The notes under the pieces are model-generated. The model saw nothing but the letters and a program-made list of their open reading frames with translations, was not told the origin of the DNA and made no database searches. From assembly GCF_014207425.1 (NCBI RefSeq), contig NZ_JACHFF010000001.1, forward strand, positions 124,001 through 188,000: DNA of 64,000 nucleotides, written 5' to 3'. The translations under genes and the position numbers were made by a program. Below, in pieces: positions 44,581 through 52,376 of the stretch. Source of the DNA: Jeotgalicoccus coquinae. Its GTDB lineage: Bacteria > Bacillota > Bacilli > Staphylococcales > Salinicoccaceae. How positions within the stretch are numbered: the stretch's first letter is position 1; every line of letters begins with the position of its first letter.

Positions 44581-45059
44581 GTACTGGACGTTACACAGCT
44601 GCCACCCGATCCGTATTTATTCGGTTCTTTATTACCGGGCAGAACGAACAGAATTAAACTGTAAATGGAAATGATTGTTCCAAAAATGAGAAATAATATA
44701 CTAATGACTAAGACGATGCCGACCGTAGTATCACCGTCAGTCCCATGCCAGGCAAAGATTCCGATAAAACCGGCAATTAACCCGTATGGTGCGGCGACGG
44801 CGCTGATTGGAAACAGGACGGCGAACAGCATCGTCCGGTTTGTATCATGCAGCCTTCTTGCTGTAACTGTAAAAGAAGGCACCATCGTCAGCAGTCCTAC
44901 ATATCTCGCAAGCGGTACTTGAATGACTGCGCTAAAGTAAAAAACAAAAAGAAAGATAAAAATATGAGTCAGAAAAGGTACCCAGAAATCAGAACGGGTC
45001 GACCTTCCGCTGAAATCGAAAGTACGTTTCCAGAAATCTATATAACTTCTAAATATCAT
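44571..45059 (-). CDS. DUF805 family membrane protein
   Basis: Membrane protein of 162 residues. The N-terminal signature SYIDFWKRTFDFSGRSTRSD and FWVPFL, and the internal TARRLHDTNRTMLF, define DUF805, a family of four-span proteins with no proven function. The C-terminus has the usual GNKEPNKYG ending. A strong GGGGGAAT ribosome site precedes the ATG. Its 3' end touches the duplicated ansA terminator. Confidence 0.88.
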   Translation of the reverse strand: MIFRSYIDFWKRTFDFSGRSTRSDFWVPFLTHIFIFLFVFYFSAVIQVPLARYVGLLTMVPSFTVTARRLHDTNRTMLFAVLFPISAVAAPYGLIAGFIGIFAWHGTDGDTTVGIVLVISILFLIFGTIISIYSLILFVLPGNKEPNKYGSGGSCVTSSTDI

Positions 45060-45166
45060 GTGAAATTCCCCCTGGAATTAGACTGGTGTAAATATTCATG
45101 TGTACTTTTACTAAATTATACAATATATGAGGCGGATGGGTAACGAAACATGAGGACGTGTTATTT

Positions 45167-45346
45167 CTCGTTGAGACGAATAAAGTTAATTGTCTCAACG
45201 AGAGTTGTTTGTTGGGAAGGAAACTGTGAATCATCTCATTGTGGTTTGTTCATTGGGACAAATGTTGATAATTGTCCCGTCGTCGCTCGTTCATTGGGGT
45301 GGAAAATGTTAATTGTCTCAATGAACGGATACTTCATGCGGCCGCG
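45167..45346. repeat. Array A: four 41-bp hairpin repeats
   Basis: Units begin at 45167, 45208, 45249 and 45290, exactly 41 bp apart, with consensus TTCATTGGGA...GTCTCATTGT. The first unit holds a perfect 11-bp inverted repeat, CTCGTTGAGAC and GTCTCAACGAG; the third has GGGACAA and TTGTCCC. Other units are degenerate. It fills the gap between the DUF805 gene and the convergent end of the hydrolase gene, followed by TACTTCATGCGGCCGC. Confidence 0.85.
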
Positions 45347-45370
45347 AGTTAATTATATAAATCGAATGTG

Positions 45371-46231
45371 CTATTTATCAAAATCCAGAATATATTGTGC
45401 GACTTCTTCACCAATTTCTTCGATCAGATAGTGACCGCAGTTTTTAAGTTCATAGCCTGTCACATTATTAATCGACTGCTTCCATATTTCTTCAACCGGC
45501 AGTCCTGAAAGATTTCCATTTTCAGCCCAGAGCAGCAGTGTATCTATATTTAATTTATCTGCTGATTCAATTTTCTCCTGATATTCAGGCAAATCAAATT
45601 TATACGACGCTCTGTAATCACTCAATGCTGCTTTTACTGCTCCCGGCTTTTTCCAGCGTGAGAGATACTCATCCCACGAATCATCTGAACTTAATAGTTC
45701 GAATAAACCATCACCGCGGCTGAGCAGGAATTTTAAATATTCTTCTTCCTTGCCGGAGATTAACGTTTCCGGTAAATCAGGCACCACCTGAAATACCCAG
45801 TGCCAATATTTTTTCGCAGCTTCTTGTGCAGATAAAGAATACACATATTCCATCGGCATAATTTCAATTAAAGCGAGGCGGTTAATCAATTCCGGGTTAT
45901 CATAGGCCAGTCTGCGTGCAACACGTGCGCCGCGGTCATGGCCGACAACATAAGCATCCGTGACATTTTGTGCAGCGAGAATTTCAGCGATGTCCTGAGC
46001 CATAATTTTATTTGTATAGTTTTCAATACCATCTGGTTTGTCAGAATCTCCGTAACCCCTTAGATCGACTGCGATAATTTTATGATGCTGTTTGAGAAGA
46101 GGAATTACATTACGCCAAGTAATCCAGCTTTGCGGAAAACCGTGAAGCAGCAGGCAGACCGGACCGTCATCGATTCCGCCTGTAACGTAATGCAGTTTTG
46201 TATTATCTATAGTTATGTAATGACTTTTCAT
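45371..46231 (-). CDS. Alpha/beta hydrolase, haloalkane/fluoroacetate dehalogenase-like
   Basis: Hydrolase of 286 residues. The oxyanion motif is LLLHGFPQSWITWRNVI, the nucleophile elbow is VVGHDRGARVARRL with Asp as nucleophile, and the catalytic His is in KNCGHYLIEE. Asp nucleophiles and the G-H-D-R-G pattern match epoxide hydrolases and fluoroacetate/haloacetate dehalogenases, so a C-O or C-halogen bond is the expected target. The cytoplasmic ATG at 46231 follows AAGGAG. The gene is framed on both sides by arrays of 41-bp hairpin repeats. Confidence 0.88.
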   Translation of the reverse strand: MKSHYITIDNTKLHYVTGGIDDGPVCLLLHGFPQSWITWRNVIPLLKQHHKIIAVDLRGYGDSDKPDGIENYTNKIMAQDIAEILAAQNVTDAYVVGHDRGARVARRLAYDNPELINRLALIEIMPMEYVYSLSAQEAAKKYWHWVFQVVPDLPETLISGKEEEYLKFLLSRGDGLFELLSSDDSWDEYLSRWKKPGAVKAALSDYRASYKFDLPEYQEKIESADKLNIDTLLLWAENGNLSGLPVEEIWKQSINNVTGYELKNCGHYLIEEIGEEVAQYILDFDK

Positions 46232-46288
46232 GATTATCAATCTCCTTCTTTATGTGTCTATACCCATAAATACACAGTTTTGATAAAC

Positions 46289-46470
46289 GACAATGAGACG
46301 TAGACTGTTTTTTGTCTCATTGTGACTTGCTCATTGGGAAGATAATTGTGTATCTTCTCATTGTGACTTGTTCATTGAGTCAAATATTGATAATCGTCCC
46401 ATCGTGATCCGTTCATCGGGAAGAAAGCCGTTCATTGTCTCAATGAGCGGAATCTTCATACAGCCGCAAC
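46289..46470. repeat. Array B: four 41-bp hairpin repeats
   Basis: Units begin at 46289, 46330, 46371 and 46412, exactly 41 bp apart, and are of the same family as array A, with GTGACTTG then TTCATTGGGA between units. The first unit contains the perfect 11-bp inverted repeat ACAATGAGACG/TGTCTCATTGT (ten to eleven pairs). After the last unit, GGAATCTTCATACAGCCGC matches the end of array A. No gene was found between 46241 and 46602. Confidence 0.85.
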
Positions 46471-46602
46471 GCAGCATTCAGCCGCATGAGCGCCGACAAG
46501 CACAAAAATCATGCGCGAATCTCCTCGCATCAAGCCATTTATCATTCCATAAAAATCTCTAAATGATACAATAGCGTTAACATTATTTTAGGAGGCACAC
46601 AC

Positions 46603-47010
46603 ATGGAATCGATTACGTTAATGGAAGCTTATGCGATTGAAACTTTAAGAGGAAATGGCATCAACAACGATAAAATTATTGAAAATATTAAAGCCAACGA
46701 TCTTGAGGAATTCAAGGCTGTTAAAGAAAATATGGACTTTGATGCCTTAGTGGAACTAAGCAAAAATGCTGATTTTGAGGCAATTGTGAACGACGGCTAC
46801 AAAGTGAAGTTTCTGACTTTCAACGGTCTGAAAAACTTAATTAAAATGAAATTCGGCAAGTTTGCCGATGAAGATTACCAGGTGGACGATTTCGTCATTT
46901 CAGGTCTTGAGCTCGATAAAAACCAGCAGCAGGATTTAGAGAACATGCTTTCAGCGAACTGGACACTGTCTGGTGAAGCTGGCGGTGTAACTGTCAAACC
47001 GACAAAGTAA
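46603..47010 (+). CDS. Conserved-looking hypothetical protein
   Basis: Soluble protein of 135 residues. The N-terminal half is helical (LMEAYAIETLRGNGINNDKI, IIENIKANDLEEF), and the C-terminal half mixes strands and helices (GYKVKFLTFNGLKNLIKMKF and DDFVISGLELDKNQQQDLEN), ending in a glycine-rich beta stretch (WTLSGEAGGVTVKP). No motif is recognised. AGGAGG precedes the ATG. The quinone oxidoreductase gene follows after 23 bases, so the two probably form an operon. Confidence 0.75.
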   Translation: MESITLMEAYAIETLRGNGINNDKIIENIKANDLEEFKAVKENMDFDALVELSKNADFEAIVNDGYKVKFLTFNGLKNLIKMKFGKFADEDYQVDDFVISGLELDKNQQQDLENMLSANWTLSGEAGGVTVKPTK

Positions 47011-47033
47011 GTCTTACGAGGAGGTTATTTTTA

Positions 47034-48023
47034 ATGAAAGCTATATATCATAAAGGTGTACAGAGTCTTGAAGGTATTCAGTTTGGTGAAGTTGAACAGG
47101 ATAAAATAAGCGATGACGAGGTTATCGTTAAATTAAAAACTGCAGGGTTAAATCACAGGGATTTATTTATCCCGAACAGACATAATGAAAACGATCCGCC
47201 GATTGTACTCGGTTCCGACGGTGCAGGGGTTGTTGACCAGATTGGCGCTGACGTCACAAACGTTAAAGTCGGCGACGAAGTCATTATTAATCCGTCACTC
47301 GGCTGGGAGAAAAACAGTGCGGTGCCGCCTGAAGGTTTTGAAATTACAGGGTTCCCGTTTAACGGAACGTTTGCTGAGTACATTACGATACCTGCAGAAA
47401 ATGCTGTACCGAAGCCTAAACATTTAAACTGGGAAGAAGCGGGCGTACTCGCATTATCCGCCATGACTGCTTACCGTGCATTGTTTACGAGAGGACAGCT
47501 TAAAGCCGGACAGACAGTGCTGATTCCAGGTGCAACAGGCGGTGCCGGTACATATCTGATGCAGTTTGCCAAGGCTGCAGGAGCGACTGTTTATGTCACT
47601 TCACGTTCTAAAGAGAAACGTCAGCAGGCATTGAAGCTCGGTGCCGATAAGGCGATTGATTCTGAACTTGACTGGAACGAGCAGCTTGACGGTGAAAAAG
47701 TCGATTTAGTGATTGAAAGTGTCGGCGCGGCCACATTCAAAAAATCTGTTGATCAGCTGAAACGCGGCGGAACTTTAGTCGCTTTCGGTGCATCAGCAGG
47801 GGATACTGTGGACTTTGATCTGCGCAAGTTTTTCTACGGCCAATTTAATTTACTCGGTTCGACGATGGCGAGTGCGGAAGAGCTTCACGAGATGCTTGAT
47901 TTCATTGAAAAACACAGCATTAAACCGGTGATGGACAAGTCGTATAAACTCGAAGATTTTGAAGAAGCTTTCGAGCGTCTGGATAATGCCGGTATGATGG
48001 GTAAAATTGCATTTACTATATAA
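47034..48023 (+). CDS. Quinone oxidoreductase-like MDR family dehydrogenase
   Basis: Medium-chain dehydrogenase/reductase of 329 residues, NAD(P)H dependent. The GroES-like domain has AGLNHRDLFIP and VLGSDGAGVVDQIG, and the Rossmann domain has LIPGATGGAGTYLMQFAKAA followed by TSRSKEKRQQALKLGAD. The four-Cys structural zinc lobe of true alcohol dehydrogenases is absent, as in quinone reductases. It probably reduces quinones or enones for detoxification. AGGAGG precedes the ATG. Confidence 0.9.
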   Translation: MKAIYHKGVQSLEGIQFGEVEQDKISDDEVIVKLKTAGLNHRDLFIPNRHNENDPPIVLGSDGAGVVDQIGADVTNVKVGDEVIINPSLGWEKNSAVPPEGFEITGFPFNGTFAEYITIPAENAVPKPKHLNWEEAGVLALSAMTAYRALFTRGQLKAGQTVLIPGATGGAGTYLMQFAKAAGATVYVTSRSKEKRQQALKLGADKAIDSELDWNEQLDGEKVDLVIESVGAATFKKSVDQLKRGGTLVAFGASAGDTVDFDLRKFFYGQFNLLGSTMASAEELHEMLDFIEKHSIKPVMDKSYKLEDFEEAFERLDNAGMMGKIAFTI

Positions 48024-48048
48024 TGGTTGAATTATTTGAAAATTCTGC

Positions 48049-48077
48049 TTGCAAATTGTAAAAAGATAATTTATGCT
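48049..48077 (+). promoter_or_regulatory. Sigma-A promoter of the ABC exporter leader
   Basis: TTGCAA (48049-48054), a 17-bp spacer and TATGCT (48072-48077). Transcription would begin near 48084, about 30 bases before the leader ATG at 48116. Confidence 0.65.
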
Positions 48078-48115
48078 TGATTTGTGACAAAAATATGAAC
48101 AGGGGGTAAGGCGTT

Positions 48116-48193
48116 ATGAAATTATTACAGCAAACTCAAAACATTTCAATTTCACAACCAAATATCCGTACCTCTCTAATTTCTTACCTATAA
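48116..48193 (+). CDS. Leader peptide of the ABC exporter operon
   Basis: Twenty-five-residue open frame starting MKLLQQTQNISISQ and ending TSLISYL, with a very strong ribosome site (AGGGGGTAAG at 48101-48110) and a promoter at the right distance. It lies upstream of two terminators and an exporter gene pair. Its last codons (CCTCTCTAATTTC, 48171-48183) are complementary to the 5' arm of the first terminator. This is the arrangement of ribosome-mediated attenuation seen at bmrB-bmrCD and at antibiotic-resistance leaders. Its sequence is not one I recognise. Confidence 0.75.
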   Translation: MKLLQQTQNISISQPNIRTSLISYL

Positions 48194-48216
48194 ATTATTC
48201 GGAATAAGATATATTT

Positions 48217-48248
48217 GAAAATAGAGAGGCATGTCCTCTCTATTTTTA
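48217..48248 (+). terminator. Attenuator terminator 1
   Basis: AAAATAGAGAGG and CCTCTCTATTTT form a perfect 12-bp stem with a five-base loop, followed by TATG; the last stem bases provide the U-tract. Confidence 0.85.
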
Positions 48249-48258
48249 TGCCATTTTT

Positions 48259-48290
48259 AAGCGTGCACATTAATAGTGCGCGCTTTTTTG
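48259..48290 (+). terminator. Attenuator terminator 2
   Basis: AAGCG-GCAC and GTGC-CGCTT stem with one mismatch around a seven-base loop, followed by TTTTTTG. It stands between terminator 1 and the first exporter gene. Confidence 0.8.
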
Positions 48291-48360
48291 TGCTTTTGGA
48301 GAGGAAAAGGGACATCACAGCGAAATAATTCAAAGGGGAACTTTGGGAAAAAGGTGAATT

Positions 48361-50094
48361 ATGTTAGATTACATCAGGAAAATCAGCTGGTATATTCTCT
48401 CGAACAAAAAGCGTTATGCATTAATTGTTTTATTTTTACTGATTGCGAACGTACTCGATATTATTCCGCCGCAGCTGATCGGCCGGACTATCGATTTAAT
48501 TAATAACGGTGAACTGACAAAAGAAATAACGCGTAATATTTTAATAATCTTTGCAGCGGTTATCGTCTTAGCATACATCGTCACTTACTGGTGGGCTTAT
48601 CTGCTCTTTGAAGGTGCAATTAAAATCGAATCTATTATCAGAAGCCGTTTAATGCGGAAGTTTCTGCTGTTGTCACCGAGCTTTTACGAAAAGAGCAAGA
48701 CCGGTGATTTAATGGCAAAAGCAACGAATGATTTAAAGACGGTCAATATGGCTACGGGTTTTGGAATTATTACGCTCCTTGATTCGACAACGTTTTTACT
48801 GACAATCATACTCGTTATGGGCTTTACAATCAGTTGGCAGCTGACTTTCTTTGCCCTCTTGCCGCTGCCTTTGCTTGCAATTATTGAACAGCGTCTCGGC
48901 AAGATGATTAACAAGCGTCATAAATCTTCCCAGGAAGCATTCGGTGTAATGAACGATGCGGTGCTCGAAGTAGTGGAAGGTGTCCGTTTAACACGTAGCT
49001 ATGTACAGGAAGATGCAGAAAATAGACGATTCCACAGCTTAACTGAAAACTATTTAAATAAATTTATGAAAGTTGAAAAGCTCGATGCATTCTTCCAGCC
49101 GCTGACAATTATCGTCGTGTCATCAAGTATTGCGATATCATTCGGTTACGGTTCAGTGCTTGTGAATAACGGCCTGATTACCGTCGGAGAACTTATTACA
49201 TTTAACGTGTACTTGAACATGCTGATCTGGCCGATGTTTGCACTCGGTATGCTGTTCAATATTATGGAACGCGGCAACGCTTCTTATGACCGTATTCAGA
49301 ATGTCCTGGATGAAGCTGACGTATTAAACACGAGCGGTGAAATGAGTGTGAAAGAAACGAACTTCAATTTTAATGAAGTGACATTTAAATATCCGACAGG
49401 AAACCGTAACAGTCTTCGGAATATAACGCTTGAGCTTAACAAAGGTGAAACGCTCGGTATTGTCGGCAAAACCGGCAGCGGCAAGTCGACTTTTATCAAG
49501 CAGCTGTTAAAAATATATCCGGAAGGTACCGGAGAATTAATTATCGACGGTGTGAATATTTCAAGTCTTGACCGTAAGAAACTGCGTGAGAAACTCGGCT
49601 ACGTTTCCCAGGAAAACATTCTGTTTTCAAGAACTGTCAGAGAAAATATTATGTTCGGCAAACCGGATGCGACTGAAGAGGAGATGATGGAAGCTGTCCG
49701 CTTAAGTGCTTTTGATGAAGATCTGAAACGCATGCCGGAAGGTCTCGATACGCTCGTCGGAGAAAAAGGGATGTCGTTAAGCGGCGGCCAGAAACAGCGG
49801 ATTTCAATTGCGCGCAGTCTGATCAGACAGCCCGACATTTTAATTCTGGACGATGCATTAAGCGCCGTCGATGCACGGACCGAACAGCGCATCATTAACC
49901 ACATTAAAAATAACCGTCAGGGCAAAACGACGATTATTATTACACACCGTTTATCAGCAGTCCATCATGCCGATAAAATTATCGTGCTGGAAAACGGCAG
50001 TATTGTTGAATCAGGCACACACAAACAGCTGTCTGACGGCGAAGGATGGTATTCAGAACAAAACGATTATTTCATTACAGGGGGTGAGTCGTAA
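48361..50094 (+). CDS. ABC exporter half-transporter with degenerate catalytic site (BmrC-like)
   Basis: Half-transporter of 577 residues: a six-span membrane domain (about 1-320) fused to a nucleotide-binding domain. Walker A GKTGSGKST lies near 370, the signature is LSGGQKQR, and Walker B reads ILILDDALSAVD, so the catalytic Glu is replaced by Asp498. This change is typical of the BmrC (YheI)-like half of heterodimeric multidrug exporters. It overlaps the partner gene by one base and is preceded by the leader-peptide attenuator. The substrate is unknown; related pairs export several drugs. Confidence 0.93.
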   Translation: MLDYIRKISWYILSNKKRYALIVLFLLIANVLDIIPPQLIGRTIDLINNGELTKEITRNILIIFAAVIVLAYIVTYWWAYLLFEGAIKIESIIRSRLMRKFLLLSPSFYEKSKTGDLMAKATNDLKTVNMATGFGIITLLDSTTFLLTIILVMGFTISWQLTFFALLPLPLLAIIEQRLGKMINKRHKSSQEAFGVMNDAVLEVVEGVRLTRSYVQEDAENRRFHSLTENYLNKFMKVEKLDAFFQPLTIIVVSSSIAISFGYGSVLVNNGLITVGELITFNVYLNMLIWPMFALGMLFNIMERGNASYDRIQNVLDEADVLNTSGEMSVKETNFNFNEVTFKYPTGNRNSLRNITLELNKGETLGIVGKTGSGKSTFIKQLLKIYPEGTGELIIDGVNISSLDRKKLREKLGYVSQENILFSRTVRENIMFGKPDATEEEMMEAVRLSAFDEDLKRMPEGLDTLVGEKGMSLSGGQKQRISIARSLIRQPDILILDDALSAVDARTEQRIINHIKNNRQGKTTIIITHRLSAVHHADKIIVLENGSIVESGTHKQLSDGEGWYSEQNDYFITGGES

Positions 50095-51824
50095 TGAGGG
50101 AAATGGTGAAACTGCTGTCTTATATTAAACAGTACAAAGGAATGTTCACAGGCGGCATATTTTTAATGATTTGCATGGTGGGCTTTGAACTCGCCGGTCC
50201 GCTGATTGCCGCGACAATCATCGATAATCATATTAAGCTCGGCGAAGGAAAGATTTTAATACGTCCGATTTTATATCTGGTTGGACTATTTTTAACGATA
50301 AAATTAATGCATGCGGTTACGAGCTATTATGCCCAGATTGTACTGGTTTCAGCTGGAACGAGAGCCATCCAGCAGATGCGGCTCGATGTATTCAAACACG
50401 TTCAGCAACTGCCGATCAGATACTTTGATAATCTGCCGGCAGGTAAAGTAGTTGCGAGAATTACCAATGATACCGAATCAATACTGCAGCTGTTTGCATC
50501 GGTCATTCCGATGTTTATGGTGAGTATATTAACGATATTCAGTATTACGGCAATCGTTTTTTACATTCACGTCTGGACAGGCATAGTGATGCTCCTGTTC
50601 ATTCCGGTAATTATTATCTGGGGTGTACTGTACAAAAAATACTCCAATGAAAATAACCATATTAAACGAGAAAGAAACAGCGATATGAACGCAATGATTA
50701 ACGAGTCGATTAACGGCATGCCGATTATTCAGGTGTTCAACCGTGAAGCGCAAATTAAGAACGAGTTCGAAAAAATTAACGATGAATATTACGACAGTGC
50801 AAGCGGTCTTGTGAAACTGGAAAGTCTGACTGGAGAGAATCTGGCAGACTCAATCCGCTCACTTGTGTTTGCGATTCTGGTGTATATATTTGCGAGTGCA
50901 TTTTTAGGCGATACCGGTGCACTGACTGTCGGACTGATGTATCTGCTTGTTGATTACATTACGAGATTCTTTAACCCGCTGTTTAACATTATCAGCCAGC
51001 TCAGCATATTTGAGCAGGCGAGGGTTGCAGCAAATAAAGTATTCGAAATGCTCGATGCGGAACCTGAAAAAGAAGAAGGACATGCACTCGATACTTTTAA
51101 CGGCAACATTTCATTCCGCAACGTGAACTTTTCATATGACGGTAAAAGAGATGTGTTGAAGAATATTAATATCGAAGCGGCACAGGGCGAAACGATTGCC
51201 CTGGTCGGCCATACCGGTTCAGGTAAAAGCTCGATTATTAATCTGTTAATGCGGTTTTACGATCCGGATCACGGAGCGATTTACTTCGATGAATCAGATA
51301 CGAAACAAATTGATAAACAGAGTTTAAGGCAGTTTATGTCGATTGTGCTTCAGGATCCATTCATATACAGCGGCACACTGCTTTACAACGTGCGGCTGAA
51401 CAATGAGGATATTACAGAAGAGGAAGTATTAAAAGCATTGGAAGACGTCGGGGCAGGACCGCTTATGGCGCGTCTGTCTGACGGCATTCATTCCGAACTT
51501 GCGGAGCGGGGCGCGACGCTGTCCCTGGGTGAAAGGCAGCTCATATCTTTCGCCCGTGCCCTTGCATTTAATCCGAAAGTGCTGGTACTCGACGAAGCGA
51601 CGAGCAATATCGATTCCGAGACAGAACAGCTGATCCAGTACGCGATGAATGTCGTGTCGAAAGACCGTACGACGTTTATAATTGCACACCGGCTGTCGAC
51701 GATTCAGCACGCAGACCAGATTATTCTGCTTGAAAACGGTGAAATTAAAGAGCAGGGCAATCACGCTGAATTATTAGCATTAGGCCGGGATTACAGCAGA
51801 ATGTATGAAATGCAGATGGGATGA
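50094..51824 (+). CDS. ABC exporter half-transporter with canonical catalytic site (BmrD-like)
   Basis: Partner half-transporter of 576 residues with a six-span domain and a complete nucleotide-binding domain: Walker A VGHTGSGKSS, Walker B LVLDEATSNID with E501, and H-loop IAHRLST. The signature is the variant LSLGERQL, as in the second half of heterodimers of this class (BmrD, MdlB). The canonical Glu here complements the degenerate site of the partner. Its start overlaps the stop of the partner (TAATG), and the ASCH gene overlaps its own stop. Confidence 0.93.
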   Translation: MREMVKLLSYIKQYKGMFTGGIFLMICMVGFELAGPLIAATIIDNHIKLGEGKILIRPILYLVGLFLTIKLMHAVTSYYAQIVLVSAGTRAIQQMRLDVFKHVQQLPIRYFDNLPAGKVVARITNDTESILQLFASVIPMFMVSILTIFSITAIVFYIHVWTGIVMLLFIPVIIIWGVLYKKYSNENNHIKRERNSDMNAMINESINGMPIIQVFNREAQIKNEFEKINDEYYDSASGLVKLESLTGENLADSIRSLVFAILVYIFASAFLGDTGALTVGLMYLLVDYITRFFNPLFNIISQLSIFEQARVAANKVFEMLDAEPEKEEGHALDTFNGNISFRNVNFSYDGKRDVLKNINIEAAQGETIALVGHTGSGKSSIINLLMRFYDPDHGAIYFDESDTKQIDKQSLRQFMSIVLQDPFIYSGTLLYNVRLNNEDITEEEVLKALEDVGAGPLMARLSDGIHSELAERGATLSLGERQLISFARALAFNPKVLVLDEATSNIDSETEQLIQYAMNVVSKDRTTFIIAHRLSTIQHADQIILLENGEIKEQGNHAELLALGRDYSRMYEMQMG

Positions 51825-52282
51825 GAATAATGACAGCAGAACAATACTGGGAAAAATTTATAAATGAACATCCGGAATACGAAGGGAAAAGCTATACAGC
51901 CTGGCCGTTCGGTGCAGATCCGGATGTGCTTGCAGAGCTTGTTGTCAGCGGTAAAAAAACTTTAACGTGCAGCAGCTTAAAAGAATATGAAATGGAGAAC
52001 GAAAGCCTGCCTGAAGCTGGTGATATCAGTATTGTGCTTGGTGCAGACGATACGCCGAAATGCATTATTGAGAACACAAAAGTGTATACGATAGTCTTCA
52101 GGGATGCCGACGAAGAAATCGCTTATAAAGAAGGCGAGGGCAACCGGTCTTTATCGTATTGGAGACAGGCGCACATCGATTTCTTTGAGTGGCTGTATCC
52201 GGAAATGGGACTCGAATTTAAGGAGGATGAAAAAATCGTCGTTGAAGAGTTTAAATTAATCTACGTGCAGAGGTATAGCTAA
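51821..52282 (+). CDS. ASCH-domain protein
   Basis: Small protein of 150-153 residues. The ASCH (PUA-like) fold is indicated by AWPFGADPDVLAELVVSGKK, TLTCSSLKEYE, the central GDISIVL strand, and the late RSLSYWRQAHIDFF. The family is predicted to bind RNA or modified nucleosides, and some members hydrolyse N4-acetylcytidine. The start is either ATG 51821, overlapping the ABC stop, or ATG 51830 behind GGGATGAG; the second has better spacing. It is the last gene of the exporter transcript. Confidence 0.85.
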   Translation: MRIMTAEQYWEKFINEHPEYEGKSYTAWPFGADPDVLAELVVSGKKTLTCSSLKEYEMENESLPEAGDISIVLGADDTPKCIIENTKVYTIVFRDADEEIAYKEGEGNRSLSYWRQAHIDFFEWLYPEMGLEFKEDEKIVVEEFKLIYVQRYS

Positions 52283-52376
52283 AAGTTATAACGGACCATG
52301 AATTTAAACGGTAATGCTATTACGGCGTACCCGTGCTATTATAAATTCATATAAACAAATGAAGGAGTGGTCAGTT

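Larger units (their letters stand above)
48171..48290 (+). promoter_or_regulatory. Transcription attenuator: antiterminator plus two terminators
   Basis: CCTCTCTAATTTC (48171-48183, inside the leader frame) pairs at 12 of 13 positions with GAAAATAGAGAGG (48217-48229), which is also the 5' arm of terminator 1. Pairing of the two would free the terminator's 3' arm and allow read-through. A ribosome that finishes the leader would cover the first segment and favour termination; one stalled earlier, for example by an antibiotic, would favour read-through. A second terminator follows. Confidence 0.75.

Noticed and set aside
48276-48503. Open frame of 75 codons overlapping the second attenuator terminator
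   Set aside because: It begins in the terminator loop, overlaps the start of the ABC gene out of frame, and has no ribosome site.
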